A stretch of DNA of 64,000 bases from Chaetoceros tenuissimus (lineage: Eukaryota; Bacillariophyta; Thalassiosirophyceae; Chaetocerotales; Chaetocerotaceae). Under the pieces are notes generated by a model that worked only from the letters and a program-made list of their open reading frames with translations, searched no databases and had not been told where the DNA came from. The stretch is from positions 3,038,001-3,102,000 of the forward strand of contig BLLK01000069.1 in the NCBI GenBank assembly GCA_021927905.1, written 5' to 3'. This document shows, piece after piece, positions 1-8,728 of the stretch; within the stretch, counting starts at the first letter, position 1; each line of letters starts with the position of its first letter. The position numbers and the translations under genes are program-made.

Positions 1-2239
1 CAGAAGTAATGTTGTGATAGACTTTCTCTACAGTAAGACGAGAAGTGCCAAACTCGACATTCTCGTACACAAAATCAAGGCCATTGTTACTCACTGCTAT
101 ACTAGCTATTTGTGGATACCAAGATATAGCAACGAAACACTCAATTTGAAAAGAGGATATCCACAATACTTGAGCCTGTTTTGAGCCAAAATTACAAATC
201 AAGTTCTCAGATTGTCGAAAATTCTCTCCAATGACTCCGATTGATAACGATTGATCATCAATGTTTGATACATACGTGTTGAGAACAATCGGGTTGCTTT
301 GTTCCTCGAAAGTATGGTCGAGATCGGTATGAAAGTCGCTCTCATCACTTACATCATAGTAGTCGATAAAGAATCCAGTAAATGTGAAATTATCCCCATC
401 ATGAGAGAAGTACAAAGGTACCTGACCTACATGATACTGTGGAGTTTTGCATGAAACTTTATCGGTTCCAACGTAGTAAGCTTTAACCATCTTGTCTCCA
501 AACATGCAAGAACTAGACTCCTGAAAGAAGATATTTTCACCAAAAAGCAAGATACTCGAGCCACCTGAAGTTGGACTTGTACTAGGTGAAATCGACGTAA
601 TTCTAAATGGCTCCAAGAAAGCAAATGTTCTTGCAGCACTTCGTATGATTCCATCTTCATCCAGTGATATTGAAATGTCAACAGATTTCTCTCCCAATGC
701 CAACGGAATTATACAGTGAATTTCTTCAGGAGACTGATAAACTGGTATAATCAACTCATCCTTGACAACACACCTCCTCAAATGATCAGGTAACTCAAAC
801 TGTTGAGACAAAGATACTGAGATTTTTACCAAGTTTTCTCGGTCAGCGTAACCAGAAGGAGGATTCAATGAATAAATGACAGGATTGGAATAATACTGTA
901 GGCTTCGTGTCGAATCCGAAAAGTCGTGTCCGCCATTCCTACTGACAGCAACATTCATCGTTGTTCCACTCAAGCCTGGGGGCGAGGCACATGATAAAGC
1001 AGACGAATTGAGAAAGGTTCCAATTGTTTGATGGAAGAAACCAAATCGGCAAATAAAATCGTCATCACTGCCTAATCCTTGATTTACGAGAATAGTCACA
1101 TTCACTCCTCCTACAACAGAACTCACGCTTGGAAAAATGCCTTCCACAAGGATATCATTTTTATACTGAAACTGAAGATTTGATTCGAAATATCTATGAT
1201 CTTCCCCTATTCCTACAGAAACGGACAAAATATCTTCTTTACTCTGTGGAGGACTCATACATTCAATCTTGGAAGAAGTAATCCATCGACCTTGAACTAA
1301 GTCATTTCCGAATTTGCAAGTGATGCGAGGGTCATCAAAGAACCCCCGTCCAATTACCAATATAGACGATGCACCACTGACTGGTCCACTATCAGGAACT
1401 AGGCTCGCGATATCAAAGCCTTGGGAGACAATACCTTCATCATCGATAGAATTCGATTTCGTAGTAAAGATATTTTCAATTTGCTTGTAACGAAATGTGA
1501 AAAAGTTTCCTTCATCGATTCCATTTGATAATCCAATTCTAACATACTGAGTGTTCTCATCTGGTGACTGCATTAAAGGAGGAACAGAGCATACAACCAT
1601 TGTGCAATTGTCATCTACAACAGCTCCTATAGGAATCTTAATCTCGAAATCTTTTTGAACAAAGATACAAATGAAATTGTTGCAGTCTTTTGTCAGTGTC
1701 TCATCCTCCAAAGTCATTGAAACATTAGTCTCCGTCTTGAAGTATCCAGTGCTAGGATGAATGGATTTTACAATTGGCAACGATTCATCGACATATTCAA
1801 GTTCAATTTTTTGCCACGATAGCGTGCGATTCTCAAAAGTTTTGTTGTCTGTAAGCAAATATGTCAGTGATGGATCCATCACTCCTTCATTCAATGATTC
1901 CTCTTTTGCTGCATAGGAATACAACACGATTGAATCCATACACAGAGAAAGCGACTCCAAATTTCCCTGCACAGTGATATTCGACGTAAAGTCCAAAATG
2001 CCATCACTCTCTACTTTATGATTTTCACAATTCATAGACAAGCTTTGTTCAGAAGCATCTACTCGTACATCCAGCCTAAGTGATGAATCGTCAAACTGCT
2101 CGCTTGGCGATAGAGTGAAATGTTTTGGTAATTTGTATCTGGACTGAATTTGATTGAAATTATTGGCTTGACAAAAGGAAATGACACAACCAATCGCCCA
2201 CCAAAAGAAAATCATCATATTCGTTGAGAAGTGACGCAT
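1..2239 (-). CDS. Secreted IPT/TIG-repeat protein, 5' part (runs off the left edge)
   Basis: The minus-strand frame is open from an ATG at 2239 to the window edge, about 746 codons, so the C-terminus is missing. Residues 1-24 form a signal peptide (MRHFSTNMMIFFWWAIGCVI, then SFCQA). The rest is a string of about six immunoglobulin-like IPT/TIG modules at roughly residues 147-223, 274-330, 360-420, 454-510, 546-604 and 650-704. Each shows the family pattern P-x-x-G-P/x-x-G-G followed by hydrophobic strands, then C-x-F-G and a closing C-x-x-P (for example PDSGPVSGASSILVIGRGFF, then CKFG, then CMSPP). Family knowledge: such modules occur in cell-surface and secreted adhesion or recognition proteins. 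No membrane anchor is visible in the part present. The function is unknown. I see no intron in this stretch. Confidence 0.85.
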   Translation of the reverse strand, partial: MRHFSTNMMIFFWWAIGCVISFCQANNFNQIQSRYKLPKHFTLSPSEQFDDSSLRLDVRVDASEQSLSMNCENHKVESDGILDFTSNITVQGNLESLSLCMDSIVLYSYAAKEESLNEGVMDPSLTYLLTDNKTFENRTLSWQKIELEYVDESLPIVKSIHPSTGYFKTETNVSMTLEDETLTKDCNNFICIFVQKDFEIKIPIGAVVDDNCTMVVCSVPPLMQSPDENTQYVRIGLSNGIDEGNFFTFRYKQIENIFTTKSNSIDDEGIVSQGFDIASLVPDSGPVSGASSILVIGRGFFDDPRITCKFGNDLVQGRWITSSKIECMSPPQSKEDILSVSVGIGEDHRYFESNLQFQYKNDILVEGIFPSVSSVVGGVNVTILVNQGLGSDDDFICRFGFFHQTIGTFLNSSALSCASPPGLSGTTMNVAVSRNGGHDFSDSTRSLQYYSNPVIYSLNPPSGYADRENLVKISVSLSQQFELPDHLRRCVVKDELIIPVYQSPEEIHCIIPLALGEKSVDISISLDEDGIIRSAARTFAFLEPFRITSISPSTSPTSGGSSILLFGENIFFQESSSCMFGDKMVKAYYVGTDKVSCKTPQYHVGQVPLYFSHDGDNFTFTGFFIDYYDVSDESDFHTDLDHTFEEQSNPIVLNTYVSNIDDQSLSIGVIGENFRQSENLICNFGSKQAQVLWISSFQIECFVAISWYPQIASIAVSNNGLDFVYENVEFGTSRLTVEKVYHNITS

Positions 2240-4468
2240 TGCTGCGCACTCATTGAGATTCGGATCAAAAGAGTTTCTTTGACCAGAAGTTTGTTTTTTT
2301 TGAGTTGCTTTTGTCGTTGCAAATTTGAAAATCTATCGCAAATTCGATTTTTGTTTTGAATTTTGAAATGACATCATGAGATACATTTCCCAAAAATCAG
2401 TTTTAAGTCTATCATGCCCGGACGGCTTTTAAGAGCACGTTTACTTTTGCTGCCATTACATTATGTGGATCCATTACTGTTATAGCTATTGTGCCTTCTA
2501 AACACACAATTACATCATTATTCAATAACATATATGAGTATCAGATCAAAGCTTACGAGAAGTTCATTCATGGTAGCATTTCACGCTCATTTTTCTCAAT
2601 CTAAGCATCAGCCATCACAGGTCGAAGGCCGACAAGTGGCCCTACTAGTTTCACGGCCTGCGCCTCAGCACTACCGCCATCATTACACCCCCGCGCGATG
2701 GGGGAGGGTCCTGATCGCGCATCTAAAATCAAAAAACTACATAACTTGCAAATTTCGGGGTCTGTACGATTTGAATTTCCGAACCAAAACCCACCGTTAT
2801 TACATGACACCTGTCAATCAGCTAATCAACTATTAAATAATTACTAGCCAAACATCACCATAGCTGTTTTATCTACCATACTTTCTACTTTTCCGTTTTT
2901 TATCGGTCAACGAACAAACAGGAACAAACATAACAGCAACTTCATGAAACTGCAGCAACACATTACAGATACAATAGGTACCTTTCTTATTATGAATATG
3001 TACAAAACCAACAACTAATAGAACACAATAACTAACCAAACCATACCATAACTTATCAGAAACGGTATTACATAAAACATATCAACACCTTTATTTTACA
3101 ATGTCGAGAACTAAGAGACAAGATTGAGCATGTAAGAGGAGCGAGTACCACACTAGATCAATGCATGATGGCCAAACTTGCTAACCTACTCCTACTCACA
3201 ATTGTCAGTTCTTTTGAGATCAGACTCACACCAGCTTGTACAACAAAAACAAAGACCACGAAAAAAGTAATGGATGGTATCTCCAATTGAATATAACAAT
3301 CAACACCTTCATGTATATTGATTAGATCTAGCGATCTATCTCCTAAATACATTCAATCCATGTGCGCAGCCAAAATGAATATTTCTTTCATTTTGTTGAA
3401 AAGAAAACGATTTTTACTAAAATATTTCGGAGCACACAATCACGGCCATCACAAGCTGTACGTCTTCCTTTTCACGCCGTTCTCTTTTCAAATGTTGATT
3501 GCAAATAATTAGCGCAAAAAAGCACCAATCTGCTGTTCAAAACAGTCAACTCGACTCTACCTTGAGATCCTTGAATAATGCTATGTTTCTTTGAAAATAG
3601 GAACTGACCCAGATTCAATTTGATGATGAAAAAGTTTCTCTGAAAAGTAGCACTGAAAAAGACAAATTCAGTACAGTCATTTCAAATTGCATTTACTATC
3701 TCTCAACAAGGGAAAATTTTTAATGGTTGAAGAGAAAATTGTTCATTATGTCATCATGGATAGAGGCATTTGTATTGGCTATTGATTTTAGTCTAAGTAG
3801 GACTACGAACGTTGTTAGATTGGATTCTTCTTCATATATTCATATCACTTGAATCGCTCATTCACTCAACTTTTGCAAAATTATTTTATTGAAAAGAATC
3901 AGCCACGCATTACACTTTCGCTTGCCGAAATGTGTATGCGTGGCATAGCCCAACAAATACAAAAAATGTGCGATTCCTTCTCACCTTTTTTGCATTTTGA
4001 GTAAGTGCGAAGCACACCAGTGATAATACAAAACTTTTTTTAATTAAAACGAGCTTTTATTATTTACATGTTGAGATTTCAAACACCAAACCAGGAGGAG
4101 ACCGTGCTAGGAAGTAGGTTTTCATGCTGATAAAACTCAAATGGATTTCGAAAAGTGATAATGAAAATCCAATACAACAAGTTGTGTAACCTATTTTGTG
4201 AACCTTCTACTGAAATACGTGGTATTTCCTCATCTAGCAAAGTCAGCTACCTCGTATGTAAAAGAAAGGATACTCTTTTTTATTCCGTTTCAATTTGGTT
4301 GACTTTCCCTCTCCATACTTACTAAACCAATCTTCATCTTTCGTCTTCTTTTGGGTTCGACGACGATCATCCTTGTGTATTTTGCTATGAGCTATTAAGT
4401 AGTAACTTGGATTTCCATTCATCACATATTTCAACTACATATCAGCGCCAGTTCAACACATCAGAAAA
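2240..4468. other. Long gene-poor spacer
   Basis: About 2.2 kb with no open frame that resembles a protein. It holds a GC-rich block near 2618-2720, listed separately, then AT-rich sequence with many short ATG frames that lack codon bias or motifs. The two ends should carry the promoters of the divergent IPT gene and the CS-domain gene. Confidence 0.5.
2618..2720. other. GC-rich island with a small inverted repeat
   Basis: This stretch is much richer in G+C than everything around it. It contains GCGCGAT at 2693-2699 and its exact reverse complement ATCGCGC at 2714-2720, enclosing a G-rich 14-base loop. I recognise no RNA or protein family in it. It could be a small structured RNA, a fragment of inserted DNA, or a local compositional accident. 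Confidence 0.3.
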
Positions 4469-5695
4469 ATGACAGAACCAACGAACGAAGAGACCGAAAT
4501 GACGGCGGAGGAGAGACTCAATTACTTGCGCGAGCGTGTAAGTTTTTTGTAATCTTCAGCATTTCATCTCATCTTTTCATGCATATGCTGACAATTACTT
4601 TTTTGCACAGGGAATTTTGGTTGAAACTGCGGAAGATAGGAGAAGGCAGCAAATTAAAGATATCATGAATGAGACTGACGTTGATCCTGTCGATGGTACA
4701 GTATATGAGGATCTCAAGTTTGTTCACGTTCCTCATGATGAGACTCTACCAATCAAAGAATTATCCATGAAAGTTCCACAAACACCTAGTCGCCTTTCTG
4801 CACAATCTGGAGATTTATTATTGGATGAATTGAAACCTTTCTTTTCAGCATTGGCAAAAGCTAATAAAGTTGATATGAATTTATTTCGAGATCAAGCTAC
4901 AAAAACTTTTGGATCTGGAGATGAATCTCCACCAACTGTATCGGAGGAAACTTTACAAAAGGTAGCAGAGCAGGGACAAGTTGAAACATTTCCACTCGTT
5001 CATGCTACTGAATCAAATGCATTTACTACCGTGAATATTTACTTGGATGAAGTTGGCCTTTTGAAAAGATTGCCCTTGAATAAGAGAGCTGCCGATTTGG
5101 CAGGAAAAGCTGGGTTTAATCCTCCTCCTCAGTTTTATGGTGACGTGTTTCTAGGAAGGGTTAAGGTGAGTACTACTATCGCTCTATGATGAACTTACAC
5201 AATCTGTTGCTCTAACCTATTTGGAACCTACAGAATAAACCTGTCTTACACAATGTCGATTTCAGAAAAGATGATGTAACTAGTAATACAGATTGGCTAC
5301 AAAGTGCTACCATGCAAAACTTGGAATATCAAACACAAATGAACCAAATTACTGGAAGAAATGAACTTCAACCCGATGTCGATGGCACTAATGGAATGGC
5401 AAAGGGTGAAGAAGGATATTCATGGACCCAAACTGAAGAAGAAATCGAAATTGTGGTCAACCTACCAAAAGTCACAAATAGTAAAGAAGCTAAAGCTACA
5501 GGATTGAAGGTGAAATTTCTATCAAAGAAACTTGAAGTAATTTTTGGCGGAGAAAATTTGCTATCGCTTGAATACTTTTCAAATGTAGACCCAGATGGAT
5601 GTACATGGACACTGGATTCTAACAAAGACAATGTCTCTTTAGTAATTACATGCGAAAAAGCAGAAGAAGCTACCTGGCCGCGTATAGCATCGTAA
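4469..5695 (+). CDS. NudC-like CS-domain protein
   Basis: Three exons are read from frame and splice signals: 4469-4537, 4611-5165 and 5234-5695, giving about 361 residues. The C-terminal third holds a CS (p23/HSP20-like) domain: YSWTQTEEEIEIVVNLPK, then KVKFLSKKLEVIF, then a tryptophan strand and the closing EATWPRI typical of NudC proteins. Family knowledge: NudC-type CS proteins are HSP90 co-chaperones linked to dynein and client-protein stability. The first exon codes only 23 acidic residues (MTEPTNEETEMTAEE). The middle part (residues 24-210) is soluble and not recognised by family. The assignment to the CS domain is firm; the exact NudC subtype is inferred. Confidence 0.8.
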
Positions 5696-5826
5696 TAATA
5701 AAACAAGATATTATTCAGAGGACAATTCCACCTTTTCTAAAAATTAGTTAAGGCATAAGTATGCACTATTAATTCTGAAGCAACCCTCTCTTGTCTTAAA
5801 AAAATAATATTTCTTTCATCACCCCT

Positions 5827-6171
5827 TTACTTATCATTCCATTGAGCGCTACATTTGACACATTTATAAAACACACTCATAGGTTCATCAGCACTTCTAA
5901 TTTGCATCTGCATAAAATATGCTTTGTGGTAACTACATTGAGGACACACTGCAGCTGTTTTATCAACATTTTCCCATGCTGCTGCACCTCCAAGGATATC
6001 ATCTACTTCCTTCCTCTCTGGTCTTGTCATATTTGTATAATTATGCCGTATATCGCAGGAATATGGACATGTTGGACATATAAAGATTGAGTTTGTGGCA
6101 GATGATCCTCCTTCAGCGCTCGAAGGAGTCTGTATTTGAAGTAGTGTTCCATCCAAAGGGCAAAACCACAT
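5827..6171 (-). CDS. POLR3K: RNA polymerase III subunit RPC10/RPC11 (TFIIS-like)
   Basis: This 114-residue single-exon protein is the small RNA polymerase III subunit that supports RNA cleavage, termination and reinitiation. The C-terminal TFIIS-type zinc ribbon is complete: CPQC near residue 77, the catalytic hairpin QIRSADEPM, then YKCVKC near 104. The linker EVDDILGGAAAWENVDKTA matches the family closely. The N-terminal ribbon is unusual: it begins FCPLDGTLL where most homologues have FCPxCG, so the second zinc-binding cysteine is an aspartate, while the distal pair CPTC is kept. The length is close to the 108 residues of the human protein. The gene is tail-to-tail with the CS-domain gene, 131 bp apart. 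Confidence 0.93.
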   Translation of the reverse strand: MWFCPLDGTLLQIQTPSSAEGGSSATNSIFICPTCPYSCDIRHNYTNMTRPERKEVDDILGGAAAWENVDKTAAVCPQCSYHKAYFMQMQIRSADEPMSVFYKCVKCSAQWNDK

Positions 6172-6711
6172 CTTCTTCTCTGTTCCTATATGAGACTAGT
6201 ATCTAAACAACTAATTCAACAAACTTGACAATCTCTTGTTGGAATTTTGATTTGCTTGTTCTGAAAAGCGCACAGTTTGTACTTCTATATCGATAGATAG
6301 AACAGGGAAACACTGTAGTCTGTCTACTACAGGCAATACATGGCAATCTCTAGCAAAATAAAATAAGCAAAAAAAAGAAAGAAATGAATGGTGATGATGG
6401 TTTAGCGGTTATAATACCGGTAAATTCCATTGTCATTGTATATGTGAGTTCGATTTTTTCCCCATTTTCCTCACTCTCCAAGAGCACTGTACAGAAATAA
6501 AATAAAATCATGGCAACAGAATATTTTTAATTGTGTAGGCTTCATTACCAACATTAGTGGTGCACTTTCTTCATTCATTTCCCGGACTGAGGATGCACAA
6601 TGCAAACAGTATAAGTATGCGTTATGTATGAAACGACAACGCTACATTCTGCAAAACGTTTGAATTTTTATGAAATGACTTTTGCATTATTTATATGTCC
6701 CAGACAGTAAT
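6172..6711. other. Spacer between POLR3K and PSMA5
   Basis: About 540 bp without a protein-coding gene. It contains one tRNA-like relic at 6392-6474, listed separately; otherwise I see nothing recognisable. POLR3K's promoter should lie near 6172-6350. Confidence 0.5.
6392..6474 (+). pseudogene. Degenerate tRNA-like sequence
   Basis: The segment carries a good A-box/D-arm, TGGTTTAGCGGTTATAATAC, and about 50 bases later a B-box-like GAGTTCGATTTT. The spacing is right for a tRNA of 72-75 nt. The acceptor, anticodon and T stems do not pair, however, so it cannot be a working tRNA. It is best read as a tRNA relic or the head of a tRNA-derived short repeat. It may also be chance. Confidence 0.25.
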
Positions 6712-7568
6712 TTACAATCTTTCAAGTGCAACTCCAACTTCTTCTGCTGTAGCAATATGGAATCCCTTGTCAGGAACTACTCTAGCCAATTCTACATTCT
6801 CTGTACTAATCTTCTCTTCCATTACTTGCTTCAAGGTACTCAAGGCAAGTGTCTCTGCTTCTTCCAGTGTCATGTTTTCATTATAACTTTCGCTAAGATT
6901 ACTTTGTGCACCTTCACTTCCTGCCCCAATTGCTTTTGCTTTATAACGTACAAATGTTCCCGATGGATCAGAGAAGAAGAGTTGTGGTCCTTCTAGTTCA
7001 TCATACCCAGCAAGAAGAAGCGCAACTCCGAATGGTCTTGACATGCGCTTTGAGGAATCTCCATCTTGACCTTCTCCGAATGAAAGCGCAAGATCACAAA
7101 CAGCTGTAATAGGGAAATAAGCAGATGAGAACAAGTGCGAAGTGATAAGTGTGAAACACCGATAGACGTATTTTTATGCATTTACTAGGAGTAGAATATC
7201 CTAGGATATACACCTACTAACTTACCTTGAGTCAAAGCTTCAACTCCAATTGGTTCATCGTAGGTAAACGTATGATTCTGCGCTTCCACTCTAGCATGAT
7301 CGACCAAGGTTCGCGCATCAGCAACTAGTCCACTCATGGCAGCTCCAATGTGTCCATCAATCTCAGCAATCTTTTCAACAGATGTTGGGTCAAGAAGCGG
7401 AGATGTCAATCTCTTTTCAACAGCTAGTACACATCCTTGCTTTGTTTGAATTCCAACAGCTGTAGAACCTAGCTTAATTGCTTCAATTGCGTATTCGACT
7501 TGGAAGAGACGACCTTCAGGAGAGAAGGTATTCACTCCTCTATCATATTCAGAACGTGTGAGATACAT
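6712..7568 (-). CDS. PSMA5: 20S proteasome subunit alpha type 5
   Basis: Two exons, 7568-7226 and 7103-6712, give 244 residues (human alpha-5 has 241). The start [20 protein letters not shown] contains the alpha-subunit signature ([20 protein letters not shown]) that forms the N-terminal gate helix. The core [20 protein letters not shown] and [20 protein letters not shown] follow the alpha-5 pattern. The second exon starts inside [16 protein letters not shown] and ends in EVGVALERL. Role: structural subunit of the heptameric alpha ring of the proteasome in cytosol and nucleus. Alpha subunits have no catalytic threonine, so none is expected. The 122-bp intron begins GTAAG and ends CAG. Confidence 0.95.
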
Positions 7569-7963
7569 ATTTATTTAGGTTCGCTTTTCCTTTTTTGTTT
7601 GCAAAATGTTTATGGCAGATCAGGTCTTTGACAATGCTATTGGGATATGATATGAACATAGATACTAAGGTACCTTACCATTTCAATAGCATCATCTAAA
7701 TAGGAGAGCGAGGGCAAAGAAGGACAAAGAAGATGGACGAATACCATAGCCGAATAATATTGGATAGCTACATAATTATTAAGCTATCCTCGCTCTGTTT
7801 TACTCTTTCCCATTCTTTTCTTTACAAAAGTTCCCATCTAACACAAAACCAAAACAAGCTCCTCGATTACTTGGTTACATAAAATTGAATACTTTTGGCA
7901 GTGTTACAATCGAATACAATAGCTACAAATTTACTAACACGTATTAGCTTTCAAAAATCCACA
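7569..7963. promoter_or_regulatory. Divergent promoter, PSMA5 / RRM gene
   Basis: Nearly 400 bp between two genes that point away from each other, so both promoters must lie here. I see AT-rich tracts but no motif I can name. Confidence 0.4.
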
Positions 7964-8641
7964 ATGAATGAGCCAAATCAAACGCTTTATGTTGCCAATA
8001 TTGACTGGAAAGTAAAGAAGCAGGTTCTGAAGAGATCCCTACACATTCTCTTCAGCCGACACGGAAAAATTCTAGATATCATCGCTTTGCGCAAAGATGG
8101 ACTAAGAGGCCAGGCTTTTGTTATATTTGATAACGTACAATCTGCAACTGCAGCTCTGCAGGCTGAACAAGGCTTCACATTTTTTGGAAAGGATCTAAGG
8201 ATTCAATATGCGAAAGAAAAATCTGATCGGATTGCGAAGTTGGATGGGACATTTGTACCAAAAGACCGTAGAAAGCCAAAGGACGCTAATAAGAGAGTAG
8301 GAGAAGCTAATGATGGAAACGATATGAAACGTATAAAGGTTGAAGAGGGTAATGAAAATGGTGTATCAGTAGCGGATCCCAACAGTCTCACCAAAACAGA
8401 GGAGCAGAGTCCTCCTTCAAATATCTTATTTGCAGACTCATTACCTAAGGATTGTAATGAGATGATGCTTGCATGTTTATTCAGGTCATATGTCGGTTAC
8501 AAGGAAGTCCGAATCCCTAGAACTGGCCTAGCATTTATCGAATTTGATGACGAGCCTCATGCAACCGTTGCCAAGAAGGCACTTGACGGATTCAAGTTAT
8601 CGGCGGATGACACTTTAAATCTGAAATATGGAAAGTCGTAA
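7964..8641 (+). CDS. U1A/U2B''-type snRNP protein (two RRMs)
   Basis: The protein has 225 residues from the ATG at 7964. An in-frame ATG at 7895 would add 23 residues, but homologues begin just before the first RRM, so the downstream start is preferred. RRM1 has RNP2 LYVANI and RNP1 GQAFVIF, and the stretch DLRIQYAKEKSDRIAKLDGT is diagnostic of the U1A/U2B'' family. RRM2 at the C-terminus (NILFADSLPKD to LNLKYGKS) has the degenerate RNP motifs also seen in that family. Role: binds a U1 or U2 snRNA stem-loop in the spliceosome. Sequence alone does not tell U1A from U2B''; a single shared protein, as in flies, is possible. A basic linker with KRIKVEE joins the domains. Confidence 0.9.
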   Translation: MNEPNQTLYVANIDWKVKKQVLKRSLHILFSRHGKILDIIALRKDGLRGQAFVIFDNVQSATAALQAEQGFTFFGKDLRIQYAKEKSDRIAKLDGTFVPKDRRKPKDANKRVGEANDGNDMKRIKVEEGNENGVSVADPNSLTKTEEQSPPSNILFADSLPKDCNEMMLACLFRSYVGYKEVRIPRTGLAFIEFDDEPHATVAKKALDGFKLSADDTLNLKYGKS

Positions 8642-8728
8642 AGAAAATTGACATGAGGAATAAATACTTTGCATACAGAACAGATCCTAGGGGAAAATTT
8701 AACGATAGCTAAGCTTGTAATAGTATTT

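Noticed and set aside
2489-2836. 115-residue open frame in the gene-poor spacer
   Set aside because: It has no domain, signal or plausible composition, and crosses the GC-rich island; an opposite-strand frame in the same place is equally long-lived by chance.
4243-4434. Small basic 63-residue frame on the minus strand
   Set aside because: Lys-rich with no recognisable feature, in the expected 5' region of the CS-domain gene.
6392-6474. A working tRNA gene
   Set aside because: The A- and B-box-like strings are present, but the acceptor, anticodon and T stems do not pair; kept only as a low-confidence relic.
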